From positions 496,001 to 560,000 of the forward strand of contig NZ_JACCDD010000002.1 of NCBI RefSeq assembly GCF_013415115.1: a stretch of 64,000 nt of DNA. The letters are read 5' to 3'. Under the pieces are notes generated by a model. That model had not been told where the DNA came from and did not search any database. It saw nothing but the letters and a program-made list of their open reading frames with translations. The DNA comes from Vreelandella zhaodongensis (GTDB taxonomy: Bacteria; Pseudomonadota; Gammaproteobacteria; Pseudomonadales; Halomonadaceae). Made by a program: the position numbers and the translations under genes. Position 1 is the first letter of the stretch. Each line of letters opens with the position of its first letter. Positions 29,113 through 38,023 of this stretch are shown here, piece by piece.

Positions 29113-29967
29113 ATGACGCTTCCGCTTTACCTCGGCCTGCCCATGTGGGCCAATCAGGACTGGCTTGGCACACTGTATCCGCGACACGCAAAAACAGAGC
29201 TGTTAAGCGACTATGCCGCCGTGTTTTCGAGCGTTGAGGGCAATACCACGTTTTATAGCGGTGCTCCCAAACCAGAAACGGTGGCCGCCTGGGCACGCCA
29301 GGCGCCCGATTACTTTCGTTTCTGCTTTAAACTGCCCGCGATGGTGACTCATGACCAGCGCTTAACCCGGCTAGATGATGCTTGGGCGTTTTTGAACGCG
29401 CTCGCGCCGTTGCATAGCCGTCTTGGCCCCACCATGGTGCAGTTACCCCGAGATTTCGGCCCTTCGGAGCTCCCCAGGTTAGAAGCATTACTAGCGCAGT
29501 GGCCTGCTCATTTGCCCTGCGCAGTGGAAGTGCGTCATCCTGATTTTTACCTCAAAGGTAACGCTGAAAAAGCCCTCAACCGCTTGTTGATAACTTATTC
29601 GGCCAACCGTGTGATGCTTGATGTTCGCCCAGTGTTTTCAACACCCGCTAATGGCCACCTTGGGCTTGCCCATGCTCAACAAGAAAAGCCGAAACTCCCA
29701 CTACACGTGCTTTCCACAGCAGATAAACCGGTCATTCGCTTTATTGGGCATATTGACAAAACGATTAATACTGGCTACTTCATGCCGTGGATAGACCGAC
29801 TTATCCTGTGGATAAAACAGGGGAAAACCCCTTTCTTATTTGTGCATACTGCAGATAACCGAGAGTCACCTGAAATGGCGCGCAGCTTGTATCACGCCGT
29901 GCAACAGCAATTTCCACTACCAGCGCTTGGTTCATTTGCCAGTGATCAGCAAAGCCAGCTATTTTAA
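29113..29967 (+). CDS. DUF72 (YecE-like) protein
   Basis: 284 residues of the DUF72 family, a TIM-barrel-like group of unknown biochemical function. Typical segments are the early WANQDWLGTLYP, VEGNTTFYSGAP, FCFKLPAMVTHDQRL, the PCAVEVRHPDF strand and the late RFIGH motif. AAAGG precedes the ATG. It is divergent from nap and is closed by a weak hairpin at its stop. No pathway can be inferred from neighbours. Confidence 0.85.
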   Translation: MTLPLYLGLPMWANQDWLGTLYPRHAKTELLSDYAAVFSSVEGNTTFYSGAPKPETVAAWARQAPDYFRFCFKLPAMVTHDQRLTRLDDAWAFLNALAPLHSRLGPTMVQLPRDFGPSELPRLEALLAQWPAHLPCAVEVRHPDFYLKGNAEKALNRLLITYSANRVMLDVRPVFSTPANGHLGLAHAQQEKPKLPLHVLSTADKPVIRFIGHIDKTINTGYFMPWIDRLILWIKQGKTPFLFVHTADNRESPEMARSLYHAVQQQFPLPALGSFASDQQSQLF

Positions 29968-29978
29968 CTTGGCTTTTT
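29951..29978 (+). terminator. Weak terminator at the DUF72 stop
   Basis: AAAGCCA (29951-29957) pairs with TGGCTTT (29970-29976), followed by TT; the stop codon lies in the loop. Seven pairs with a 12-base loop make this only moderately convincing. Confidence 0.45.
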
Positions 29979-30027
29979 AGGACAACTGACTGGCAAGCAC
30001 AGGCATGATCGGATAAATTGCCCGTAC

Positions 30028-30067
30028 TTTCGGAAAATAACGCTGGCAATCCCTCTGTTTTCCGAAA
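30028..30067. promoter_or_regulatory. Inverted repeat upstream of the NSS symporter, possible operator
   Basis: TTTCGGAAAA (30028-30037) and its exact complement TTTTCCGAAA (30058-30067) are 20 bases apart, about 55 bases before the symporter start. Half-sites two helical turns or so apart suit a dimeric or tetrameric regulator. The regulator is not known. Confidence 0.45.
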
Positions 30068-30122
30068 ATCAGCACATCAGGCTAATAACGCCTCATTACA
30101 ATCGATTAAACACAGGTGATTT

Positions 30123-31466
30123 ATGGCAAAACTTGCACATGCACAATGGTCATCACGCATGACCTTTGTGCTTGCTGCCGCGGGTTCGGCAGTTGGCTTA
30201 GGCAATATTTGGCGCTTCTCATATATGGTGGGCGACAGCGGTGGCGCAGCTTTCGTGCTCGTTTACCTTGCCTGCGTGGCGTTAGTGGGCCTGCCTATTT
30301 TGGTTGCTGAATGGATGATCGGCCGCCGTGGTCAGAAAAACCCGATTAACACCATGGCAGAGTTAGCAGCCAATCACGGTAAATCCAAGGCATGGGCGCT
30401 AGTGGGCGTAAGCGGCGTATTAGCAGCGTTTTTGATCCTGTCGTTTTACAGCGTCATTGGCGGCTGGTCGTTGAACTACACCCTTAGCTCGGTGATTGGC
30501 ACGTTTAATGGTCAAGACGCCGACGCTATTAGCGGCCTCTTTGGCGGCATGCTGGGTAGCCCGGTAACGCTGCTGCTATGGCACACCGCCTTTATGGTGC
30601 TTGTTATTGGGATCGTTGCACGTGGTGTTACCAAGGGTTTGGAAAGTGCCGCACGGTTGATGATGCCCGCCCTCATCGTATTGATGTTGGTGCTAGTCGG
30701 TTACGGCGTTGCCAGCGGTTATTTTGGCGAAGCATTAGCTTTTATGTTCCGCCCCGACTGGAGCGCACTTAACGGCGGCATTGTGTTAGCGGCGATGGGA
30801 CAGGCTTTCTTCACGCTGTCGCTGGGCATGGGCATCATGATGGCCTATGGATCTTACCTGGGGGAGGACGTTAATCTCATTAGCACGGCACGCACGGTGA
30901 TCATTCTGGATACGGTGATTGCTTTGCTGGCGGGGCTGGCTATCTTCCCGATTGTGTTTGCGAATGGTCTCAGTGCTGGCGAAGGTCCAGGCTTGATTTT
31001 TGTAACGCTGCCGTTGGCCTTTGGCAATATGGCAGGCGGTACTATTCTTGGCCTGATGTTCTTTTTGCTGCTCACGTTTGCTGCTATCACATCAGCGATT
31101 TCGCTATTGGAGCCCGTGGTAGAAACCGTGGAAGAGCGCACCTCAATGTCACGTTTTGTGGCGACACTCGCGAGCGGCGTCGCCGTATGGGCGCTCGGGG
31201 TAGCTGCCTTGCTGTCGTTTAACGTGTGGGCGGATGTGCTGTTCTTCGGTCTTAATATCTTCGACCTACTAGATACGTTTACCAGCAAAATACTGCTGCC
31301 ATTAACCGGTCTCGGGGCGATTATATTTGTCGCGTGGTGTTTGAAGCGTGACAGCGTAGAAGCCGAACTGGGGCTATCGTCTACAGGCGTTAGCGTATGG
31401 AACATCATCGCGCGCTATATTGCGCCCGTTGGCGTTATCATTGTGTTCGTCACAGGGCTACTTTAA
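30123..31466 (+). CDS. Sodium:neurotransmitter symporter (NSS/SNF) family transporter
   Basis: 447 residues with about 11 membrane helices. The first helix carries the family signature AAGSAVGLGNIWRFSY, which forms sodium and substrate sites in LeuT-type transporters; GSYLG and the unwound helix 6 region are also recognisable. It is probably an inner-membrane sodium-coupled amino acid importer; the substrate cannot be told from sequence (tryptophan, tyrosine, methionine or alanine carriers occur in this family). An inverted repeat lies upstream and a strong terminator follows. Confidence 0.9.
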   Translation: MAKLAHAQWSSRMTFVLAAAGSAVGLGNIWRFSYMVGDSGGAAFVLVYLACVALVGLPILVAEWMIGRRGQKNPINTMAELAANHGKSKAWALVGVSGVLAAFLILSFYSVIGGWSLNYTLSSVIGTFNGQDADAISGLFGGMLGSPVTLLLWHTAFMVLVIGIVARGVTKGLESAARLMMPALIVLMLVLVGYGVASGYFGEALAFMFRPDWSALNGGIVLAAMGQAFFTLSLGMGIMMAYGSYLGEDVNLISTARTVIILDTVIALLAGLAIFPIVFANGLSAGEGPGLIFVTLPLAFGNMAGGTILGLMFFLLLTFAAITSAISLLEPVVETVEERTSMSRFVATLASGVAVWALGVAALLSFNVWADVLFFGLNIFDLLDTFTSKILLPLTGLGAIIFVAWCLKRDSVEAELGLSSTGVSVWNIIARYIAPVGVIIVFVTGLL

Positions 31467-31551
31467 GCCCTCGCTGGCATTTTGCACTGTTGAGCAGGTT
31501 GCCGCCCTGTGCATGAACGGGGCGGATCTGCATCACCGCCCGACTATCTTT

Positions 31552-31577
31552 AAGTGCACTCTTTAGTGCACTTTTTT
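31552..31577 (+). terminator. Intrinsic terminator of the NSS gene
   Basis: AAGTGCACT (31552-31560) and AGTGCACTT (31565-31573) form a perfect nine-pair stem with a CTTT loop followed by four Ts. It abuts the stop codon of the convergent small gene. Confidence 0.9.
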
Positions 31578-31788
31578 AATGCAATTCGCTTTCTTGCTCT
31601 TCTTCTGGCAAGGGGGCGATATCCCGCGATAACTTCTGAATTTCCCGATGCAGCTCAATGCCTCGGCGCGCTCTTAGGCTCCGCTGGGCGGCGCTGCGCC
31701 GACGCTGGGCATGCTCATCGACCTCCATGCTCATAAAGATGTCGAGTAGTTCGCTTTTTACCGAGGTAATTCGTTCGACGTTTCTCAT
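31576..31788 (-). CDS. Small basic/acidic helical protein of unknown function
   Basis: 70 residues without a recognised family. It is predicted helical and highly charged, with an arginine-rich centre (QRRRSAAQRSLRARR) and an acidic C-terminus (PEEEQESE). No signal peptide or membrane helix. A strong ribosome binding site (GGAGGA, nine bases before the ATG) argues that it is a real gene. It vaguely resembles small PA3496-type proteins of pseudomonads, but that is not secure. It is divergent from the HexR-type regulator across 248 bases. Confidence 0.7.
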   Translation of the reverse strand: MRNVERITSVKSELLDIFMSMEVDEHAQRRRSAAQRSLRARRGIELHREIQKLSRDIAPLPEEEQESELH

Positions 31789-32036
31789 AATCGACGTTCC
31801 TCCAGGTGAATATGCCTACGTCCACCTGCATCCATGACGACTATCATCAAATGATGCAGTGCGGCACTTCACTTCTTACTATAACCTACTTGACAAAATG
31901 ATGACGAATCCTGCTGAAATGTATTAACGACATTTAAACGCATGGGTGAATCACTTGCCTACTGTTCGTGCTTTATCACTCAGGCATACTGTTGTGGTGA
32001 AAGCATACGCACGACAAAGAATTTAAGGAGCTGAAC

Positions 32037-32891
32037 GTGAGTCGCGCCCTGTTCGATGAAATGAGACGCCGCATGGAGCATTTTCGTCGCTCCGAACAAA
32101 AGGTAGCGCGATTCGTGCTGCGCAACCCCGACGAGGTCATCCACATGCGGATTGTCGACCTCGCAACAGAGGCCAAAGTGAGCGAGCCTACCGTTGTGCG
32201 CTTTTGTCGTGCACTCGGCTGCAACGGGTTTCAGGATTTTAAGCTTCAACTTGCTCAGATGCTGGCTAGCGGGAGTCAGTTTGCGCAGTTTTCCATGAAC
32301 GACAGCGATTCTGTGGCGGAGTTTTCCCACAGTATTTTCGACTCCACTGTCGGCACCCTGTTGTCGGTGCGCGATCGACTCGATAACGATGCGTTAGGGC
32401 GAGCCGTTAATGCACTGGCGATGGCGAATCGCGTTGAGTTCTATGGTTTTGGGGCATCAGGCGCAGTGGCTTTCGATGCGCAACATAAGTTCTTCCGCCT
32501 GCAAATATCGACCTCGGCCTACGCTGACCCCCATATGCAAAATATGTCGGCGGTGACGCTAAAAGAAGGCGATGTGGTGGTGGCCATTTCACAAACGGGA
32601 AGAACGAAAGCGCTGGTTGCCAGCATTCGCTTAGCCCGTGAAGCGGGAGCGACCGTTATTGGCCTCTGCCCGAGTGATTCACCGCTGGCCAGCGAAGTAA
32701 GTCTTCCGCTGTATATTGATGTTCACGAAGATACCGAAATCTATACACCGCTTAGTTCACGTATCGCCCACTTGGTACTCATTGATGTCCTCGCCGTTGG
32801 CGTTGCCAAAACCCGCGGCCCGAAGCTTGCTGAACAGCTGAAAGCGGTTAAGAAGAGCCTGAATCCCCTACGCTATCCTGAAGATACCTAA
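32037..32891 (+). CDS. hexR: HexR-type RpiR/MurR family transcriptional regulator
   Basis: 284 residues: an N-terminal RpiR helix-turn-helix domain (about 1-78, with KVSEPTVVRFCRALGCNGFQDFK) and a C-terminal SIS sugar-phosphate-binding domain (about 125-255, with FGASGAVAFDAQHKFFR and ISQTGRTKALV). HexR represses Entner-Doudoroff and central carbon genes in many gammaproteobacteria and senses 2-keto-3-deoxy-6-phosphogluconate. The start is GTG with AAGGAG six bases upstream. No glucose genes lie nearby, so its targets must be elsewhere. The symbol is assigned by overall similarity and is less certain than the family. Confidence 0.85.
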   Translation: MSRALFDEMRRRMEHFRRSEQKVARFVLRNPDEVIHMRIVDLATEAKVSEPTVVRFCRALGCNGFQDFKLQLAQMLASGSQFAQFSMNDSDSVAEFSHSIFDSTVGTLLSVRDRLDNDALGRAVNALAMANRVEFYGFGASGAVAFDAQHKFFRLQISTSAYADPHMQNMSAVTLKEGDVVVAISQTGRTKALVASIRLAREAGATVIGLCPSDSPLASEVSLPLYIDVHEDTEIYTPLSSRIAHLVLIDVLAVGVAKTRGPKLAEQLKAVKKSLNPLRYPEDT

Positions 32892-32906
32892 TCACCGATC
32901 CTGTAT

Positions 32907-32930
32907 GCACAGCCAGTTCCATGGCTGTGC
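32907..32930 (+). terminator. Hairpin after hexR, possible terminator
   Basis: GCACAGCCA (32907-32915) pairs perfectly with TGGCTGTGC (32922-32930) around a six-base loop, 15 bases after the hexR stop. A T-run appears only 14 bases later, so efficiency as an intrinsic terminator is doubtful. Confidence 0.45.
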
Positions 32931-32971
32931 TAAACTGGCTGCCCCTTTTTTCAAACCGGCAGCGGCTTATT

Positions 32972-35170
32972 ATGGACGACGTCACGGCGATACTTGATCA
33001 GCTCAACCCTGCTCAGCGGGAGGCGGTGAGCGCTCCTCAGGGTAATTTATTGGTACTGGCAGGAGCCGGTTCCGGTAAAACCCGAGTGCTGGTTCATCGC
33101 ATTGCCTGGCTCATGCAGGCTGAAGGGCTGTCCCCCTATGCCCTGCTGGCGGTTACGTTTACCAACAAAGCCGCGCGGGAAATGCGCACGCGGCTGGAAG
33201 CATTGTTAAGTATCTCCATGCGCCATGTGTGGGTAGGCACGTTTCACTCCATCGCCCATCGTCTTTTACGCACTCACTGGCAGGATGCTCGGCTGCCCCA
33301 ACACTTCCAAATCATTGATTCCGACGATCAACTGCGGCTGGTAAAGCGACTGCTTAAAGATTACGCCATCGATGATGAACGTTTTCCACCCCGCCAAGTG
33401 CAGCACTTTATTTCAGGCTGCAAGGAAGAAGGGTTACGCCCCCACCAAGTGAACGTGGACGGCGACGGCTATCTTGGTCAAATGGTAGAGCTTTATGAGC
33501 GCTACCAATTTACTTGCGAACGCGGCGGACTGGTGGATTTCGGCGAACTGCTGTTAAGAAGTCTAGAACTTTTACGCGATAACCCGCCGCTTTTAAATCA
33601 TTACCGCGAACGCTTTGGTCATGTGCTGGTAGACGAGTTTCAGGATACCAATACGCTTCAGTATGCATGGCTAAAACTTCTCACAGGGTTGCAAACACCC
33701 ATGACGGCGGTAGGCGACGATGACCAGTCAATCTATGGCTGGCGCGGTGCCAAAGTGGAAAATATTCGCCGGTTTGAGGAGGAGTTTCCTAACACTCACA
33801 CCGTACGCCTGGAGCAAAACTACCGTTCCACTAGCGCTATTCTTGAGGCAGCCAACACACTGATTAGCCATAACAGCGAGCGGCTAGGCAAAAACCTGTG
33901 GACTGACGGTGTCGAAGGCGACCCTATTTCGGTTTACGCTGGGTTTAACGACTTAGAAGAAGCCCGTTACATCATCGATACCATCAAAGAAAAGGTCGAT
34001 GAAGGGTTTAACCGCCGCGATATTGCCATTCTTTACCGCTCCAACGCTCAGTCACGTCTGCTGGAAGAGACACTGATACGCCAAGGAATGCCCTACCGAA
34101 TCTACGGTGGTCATCGCTTTTATGAGCGCCTGGAGATCAAAAATGCGCTGGCGTATTTACGCCTGCTACTCAATCGCGATGACGACGCCTCTCTTGAGCG
34201 CGTGATTAACGTACCCACACGGGGGATTGGCACGCGCACCGTCGAAATTGTACGCCACCGCGCTCGTGAACAAGGCGTTTCACTATGGCAGGCGCTGCAC
34301 GATGCGATTCATGATGGCACCTTGAAAGGCCGCGCCGCCAATGCAGTGCAAGCGTTTGCTAACTTAATTGAGCAGCTAGACAACGACGCCTCTGGGCTGC
34401 CGTTGCACGAAATCATTGACCACGTCACCGCTCATACCGGCCTCATTGAGCACCATAAAAGCGAGCGTGGTGAAAAAGGCCAAGCACGGGTGGAAAACCT
34501 GGAAGAACTGGTGACCGCTGCTCGCGCCTTTACCCATGGTGATGCCTTCGAGACTCCTGAAGCAGGTGAAGGCATGGTGGCACTGGAAGCGTTTCTTTCC
34601 GAAGCAGCTCTCAATGCTGGCGACCACGAAGCCGAGGAGTTTGAAGACAGTGTGCAGTTGATGACGCTGCACTCCGCCAAAGGCCTGGAGTTTCCCGTGG
34701 TGTTTATTGCGGGCGTTGAAGAGGGCTTGTTCCCTCATAAAATGTCCATTGAGGAGCCTGGGCGGCTAGAGGAAGAGCGCCGTCTCTGTTACGTGGGCGT
34801 CACTCGCGCTATGCAGAAACTCTACCTGACCCACGCCGAAACCCGCCGACTACACGGCAAAGAGGTCTTCCCCAGGCCATCGCGTTTTCTACGCGAACTT
34901 CCGCCACACCTATTGGAAGAAGTCCGTCTACGCGGCCATATTTCCCGCCCTGTTACCGCCTCACGCTCAAGCTTTGCACAGCAACGCATTGAAAGTGACG
35001 GCGACTTACCGGCACTGCATGTGGGCCAGCGGGTTGCTCATCCGGTATTTGGCGAGGGGATAATCCTTAACGCAGAAGGTGAAGGCGCTCGCGCCCGCGT
35101 ACAGGTCAGTTTTGAAGGCGAAGGCGTAAAATGGCTGGTGTTGGGGTTTGCCAAACTCACCCCTCTTTAA
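32972..35170 (+). CDS. uvrD: DNA helicase II
   Basis: Superfamily 1A helicase unwinding 3' to 5' in nucleotide excision and mismatch repair. 732 residues, close to E. coli UvrD (720). All helicase motifs are intact: AGAGSGKT, TFTNKAAREM, DEFQDTN, GDDDQSIYGWRGA, LEQNYRST, TLHSAKGLEFP and YVGVTRA. The C-terminal 50 residues form a Tudor-like tail (VGQRVAHPVFGEGIILN). The ATG at 32972 is chosen because it gives the normal N-terminus (MDDVTAILDQLNPAQ); the ribosome binding site there is weak. Monocistronic by context. Confidence 0.96.
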   Translation: MDDVTAILDQLNPAQREAVSAPQGNLLVLAGAGSGKTRVLVHRIAWLMQAEGLSPYALLAVTFTNKAAREMRTRLEALLSISMRHVWVGTFHSIAHRLLRTHWQDARLPQHFQIIDSDDQLRLVKRLLKDYAIDDERFPPRQVQHFISGCKEEGLRPHQVNVDGDGYLGQMVELYERYQFTCERGGLVDFGELLLRSLELLRDNPPLLNHYRERFGHVLVDEFQDTNTLQYAWLKLLTGLQTPMTAVGDDDQSIYGWRGAKVENIRRFEEEFPNTHTVRLEQNYRSTSAILEAANTLISHNSERLGKNLWTDGVEGDPISVYAGFNDLEEARYIIDTIKEKVDEGFNRRDIAILYRSNAQSRLLEETLIRQGMPYRIYGGHRFYERLEIKNALAYLRLLLNRDDDASLERVINVPTRGIGTRTVEIVRHRAREQGVSLWQALHDAIHDGTLKGRAANAVQAFANLIEQLDNDASGLPLHEIIDHVTAHTGLIEHHKSERGEKGQARVENLEELVTAARAFTHGDAFETPEAGEGMVALEAFLSEAALNAGDHEAEEFEDSVQLMTLHSAKGLEFPVVFIAGVEEGLFPHKMSIEEPGRLEEERRLCYVGVTRAMQKLYLTHAETRRLHGKEVFPRPSRFLRELPPHLLEEVRLRGHISRPVTASRSSFAQQRIESDGDLPALHVGQRVAHPVFGEGIILNAEGEGARARVQVSFEGEGVKWLVLGFAKLTPL

Positions 35171-35305
35171 GCGGTGTTAACGTAAGCGTAAAGCAGGAAG
35201 GCGAGTACTTGCCGATTAAAACCTGCTTAGCGCATACTGGCTAACGGACATTGCGCTCAACTGCGCGCTGATAAAAACATCTTATAATTTCGGAGTATAC
35301 CCGCC

Positions 35306-36394
35306 ATGCAACGCCGCCAATTCTTAAAAACCGCCGGCATAGGTGCCGCCGGTGTCGCTGCCGCCCCCTTCGTAGCCACGGCTAATGCCAGTGAAACTTA
35401 CACCTGGGATATGGTCACCTCCTGGCCGAAAAACTTCCCCGCCCTTGGCACTGGTGCCAACGACTTTGCACGTCGCGTCGAACAGCTTTCCAATGGCCGT
35501 ATGCGCATCCGTGTGCACGGCGCGGGTGAATTAGTTCCAGCGCTTGAAGTCTTTGATGCTGTCGCTGCAGGCACTGCCGAAATGGGCCACTCCGCTTCCT
35601 ATTACTGGCGCGGCAAGGTCGCAGCCTCACAGTTTTTCACCGCGGTACCGTTCGGTATGAACACCACTGAAATGAATGCGTGGCTGTATCACGGCGGTGG
35701 CCAGGAGCTGTGGGATGACATCTACGCCAACCACAACCTGAAGCCCTTCGCCGTCGGCAACACTGGTACGCAGATGGCAGGCTGGTTCAAGAAAGAGATT
35801 AATTCACTTGCCGACATGCAAGGCATTCGTCTTCGCCTGCCTGGACTGGCGGGTGAAGCAATGAATGGTATCGGGGTGACGACGGTTAATATGCCCGGCT
35901 CAGAGATTTTTACCTCGATGCAAACCGGTGTCCTCGACGCCGCCGATTGGGTAGGTCCATACAACGACATGGCGTTTGGCCTGCATCAGGTGGCTGACTA
36001 TTACTACACCTCCGTGTGGAATGAGCCGACGGCCGTATTGGAAGGCACTGTCAATCTAGATGCCTGGAATGCCTTACCAGACGACCTGCAAGACGTTATC
36101 CGAGAAGCCGCGCGAGCTTCCAATCTCGCCATGATCAGCGAATTTGCCTACCGTAATGCCCAGGCGCTGGAAACCCTGGTGGATGAACATGGTGTGCAAC
36201 TGCGTACGTTCCCAGAAGACGTGATGGCGGCGTTATATGAGTCTTCAAAAGAAGCTATCCAACGCCAAGTCGACAACGATGATGAATCACGTCGCGTCTG
36301 GGAGTCCTATTCAGCCTTCCAGAAAGTAGTGCGCCCATTCAGCGATATTGGCGAGTACGCTTATTTAAAAGGTCGCGACAGCGTCGGTGCCTGA
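35306..36394 (+). CDS. TRAP transporter substrate-binding protein, DctP family
   Basis: 362-residue periplasmic binding protein. A twin-arginine-like signal (RRQFLK, cleavage near ATANA) precedes a TRAP DctP domain with the conserved Arg region IRLRLPG and the ligand-helix segment MQTGVLDAADWVGPYND. The closest general resemblance is to TakP-like binders of 2-oxo acids, but the ligand is not proven. The membrane subunits DctQ and DctM are absent on either side; a terminator follows directly, so it is an orphan here and must use membrane partners encoded elsewhere. The twin-arginine signal is unusual but known in this subfamily. Confidence 0.9.
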   Translation: MQRRQFLKTAGIGAAGVAAAPFVATANASETYTWDMVTSWPKNFPALGTGANDFARRVEQLSNGRMRIRVHGAGELVPALEVFDAVAAGTAEMGHSASYYWRGKVAASQFFTAVPFGMNTTEMNAWLYHGGGQELWDDIYANHNLKPFAVGNTGTQMAGWFKKEINSLADMQGIRLRLPGLAGEAMNGIGVTTVNMPGSEIFTSMQTGVLDAADWVGPYNDMAFGLHQVADYYYTSVWNEPTAVLEGTVNLDAWNALPDDLQDVIREAARASNLAMISEFAYRNAQALETLVDEHGVQLRTFPEDVMAALYESSKEAIQRQVDNDDESRRVWESYSAFQKVVRPFSDIGEYAYLKGRDSVGA

Positions 36395-36440
36395 AAACAG
36401 CGAGGCTAGAAGCCTCGAGAGCTAGCACTATCGCACTACC

Positions 36441-36464
36441 AAAAAGGGCGCCTAGGCGCCCTTT
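36441..36464. terminator. Bidirectional terminator between DctP and thioesterase genes
   Basis: AAAGGGCGCC (36443-36452) pairs with GGCGCCCTTT (36455-36464) around a two-base centre, flanked by As and Ts on either side. It serves the two convergent genes. A second smaller hairpin (CGAGGCT and AGCCTCG) lies just upstream. Confidence 0.8.
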
Positions 36465-36482
36465 CGTACGTCAGGTAGGCAC

Positions 36483-36896
36483 TCAGCCATGAACCGCACG
36501 AATCCGACCATTATCGTCCAGTGCGACCATCACAAACCGCGCTTCCGTCACTTTTTGGCGCTCTTCTACATGGCGCCCATGGGGTGGTCTCACCCAGACT
36601 TCAACGTCAATTTTAATCGAACTATGACCGATTTCCTGCACGTTGGTGTACACACTAACCATTGACCCCACGCGCACAGGGCTCAAAAAATCCATCGCTT
36701 CAATCGCTACTGTCGCCGTGCGACCGCCCGCTTCACGACCTGCGGCAAGCTCAGCCGCTTGATCCATCTGATTAACCAGCCACCCGCCGGGAATATCGCC
36801 ATAGAAATTGGTATCTTGTCGAGAAGCCAGTAACTTTAAGGTGAGCTGCCCCTGAGGTGCAGGTGCGTCGTCTAAATCGGAGTCCAGCGGTGTCAT
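36483..36896 (-). CDS. Acyl-CoA thioesterase, hotdog fold (YciA-like)
   Basis: 137 residues of the acyl-CoA thioesterase family, with the hotdog-helix motif DIPGGWLVNQMDQAAEL and a strand containing VRVGSMVSVYTNV. YciA-type enzymes hydrolyse a broad range of acyl-CoAs in the cytoplasm. The first ATG-led start is 36896; the longer open frame begins with TTG at 36944 and adds residues unlike the family. The ribosome binding site is weak. It is divergent from pstS by 84 bases with no functional link evident. Confidence 0.85.
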   Translation of the reverse strand: MTPLDSDLDDAPAPQGQLTLKLLASRQDTNFYGDIPGGWLVNQMDQAAELAAGREAGGRTATVAIEAMDFLSPVRVGSMVSVYTNVQEIGHSSIKIDVEVWVRPPHGRHVEERQKVTEARFVMVALDDNGRIRAVHG

Positions 36897-36980
36897 AAGG
36901 TGGTCGCTTCGTAAGGTTATTGTTGTGAAGTTGCTGCATCGCAATAGGCTGGGGCTAGTTAATCATAAGAGGAGTGTCGT

Positions 36981-37928
36981 TTGAAGAGCTACTGTATACG
37001 GCGTGGCAATAAGTACCGCCTGCTACTCACAGGTTGGCTAATGCTCGTGACAACGATGGCATCGGGACAAACCGCTACCGTGGGCGGCACTTTAGGTGCC
37101 GTCGGCTCGGACACCATGGCGGGCCTGGTGCTGCGCTGGGGAGAAGCGCTAAACACTCGCTATCCAGATATTACCTTGCAATTCCAAGCGGGTGGCTCCG
37201 CCAGCGCACCTCCTGCGCTGGTAGCTGGTACGACACGTCTTGCTCCCATGTCACGCCCAATGACTCAAGACGAGCGCCAGCAGTTCCTAGACCGCTATGG
37301 CTATCCACCACTTGAACTGCGCGTTGCACGTGATGCATTAGTTGTCGTGGTACACCGCCATAACCCACTGAATACCTTAACCCGCCAGCAGGTGGATGCG
37401 ATTTTTTCCACCAGCCTTGCCTGCGGCGCCCAACAGCCAATCCGACGCTGGGATGCACTTCCCGCCACGGCAGAGTGGCCTTTCGGACAAATCGCACTGC
37501 ATGGTCGCAATCTTGCTTCGGGCACTCATGGCTTATTTCAGTCCAGTGCGCTGTGCAATGGCCAGTTTCGCCGCGATATCAGTGAACACCCCGGCTCATC
37601 CGCCGTCATTGCGGCAGTCGGAGAATCTCCCAATGCCATGGGTTACGCAGGCTACAACCACTTAAGCCCGATGGTGAAAGGGCTGAGCCTAATGGATGCA
37701 CAGGGCAATGCCATTGCGCCGAGCGTCTCGGCGATTCAACGCGATGAATACCCTCTTTCACGCTACCTCTATTTGTACGTTAACCTACCACCTGGTGACG
37801 TGCTACCACCTGCCGAACAAGCATTTATCTCGCTTATTTTCTCCGACAAGGGGCAACAAATTGTTCAGGCCGCTGGCTTTGTGCCACTTCCCGAGCATCA
37901 TCGAGGTGCTCAACAACAGTGGCCATAA
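36981..37928 (+). CDS. pstS: Phosphate ABC transporter periplasmic binding protein
   Basis: 315 residues: an N-terminal signal peptide (about 1-30, cleavage near TMASG), then a PstS-type domain with the phosphate-contacting loops GSDTM, GGSASAPPAL, PMSRPM and SGTHGLF. Two cysteines (SLACGAQ and ALCNGQ) could form a disulfide. The start is TTG with AGGAG six bases upstream. It is first in pstSCAB-phoU. No Pho box is visible in the 84 bases upstream, although one lies right at its 3' end. Confidence 0.92.
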   Translation: MKSYCIRRGNKYRLLLTGWLMLVTTMASGQTATVGGTLGAVGSDTMAGLVLRWGEALNTRYPDITLQFQAGGSASAPPALVAGTTRLAPMSRPMTQDERQQFLDRYGYPPLELRVARDALVVVVHRHNPLNTLTRQQVDAIFSTSLACGAQQPIRRWDALPATAEWPFGQIALHGRNLASGTHGLFQSSALCNGQFRRDISEHPGSSAVIAAVGESPNAMGYAGYNHLSPMVKGLSLMDAQGNAIAPSVSAIQRDEYPLSRYLYLYVNLPPGDVLPPAEQAFISLIFSDKGQQIVQAAGFVPLPEHHRGAQQQWP

Positions 37929-37929
37929 A

Positions 37930-37963
37930 CTGTCACCTAACTGTCATAAAAGTGCCGTAATAT
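37930..37963 (+). promoter_or_regulatory. Pho box and -10 element before pstC
   Basis: Two direct 11-base PhoB repeats, CTGTCACCTAA (37930-37940) and CTGTCATAAAA (37941-37951), start one base after the pstS stop. A -10-like TAATAT (37958-37963) sits at the spacing of PhoB-activated promoters. It drives pstCAB-phoU separately from pstS. Confidence 0.85.
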
Positions 37964-38023
37964 GAGGGAATCGCCCATGCATGCTCATTTTTGTGATTGC
38001 ACTTGCTCCTTTATGATGTCGAC

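Noticed and set aside
30854..31408. 184-codon minus-strand open frame in the NSS gene
   Set aside because: Antisense shadow of a conserved transporter; Ser/Thr/Ile-rich with no fold or start signal.
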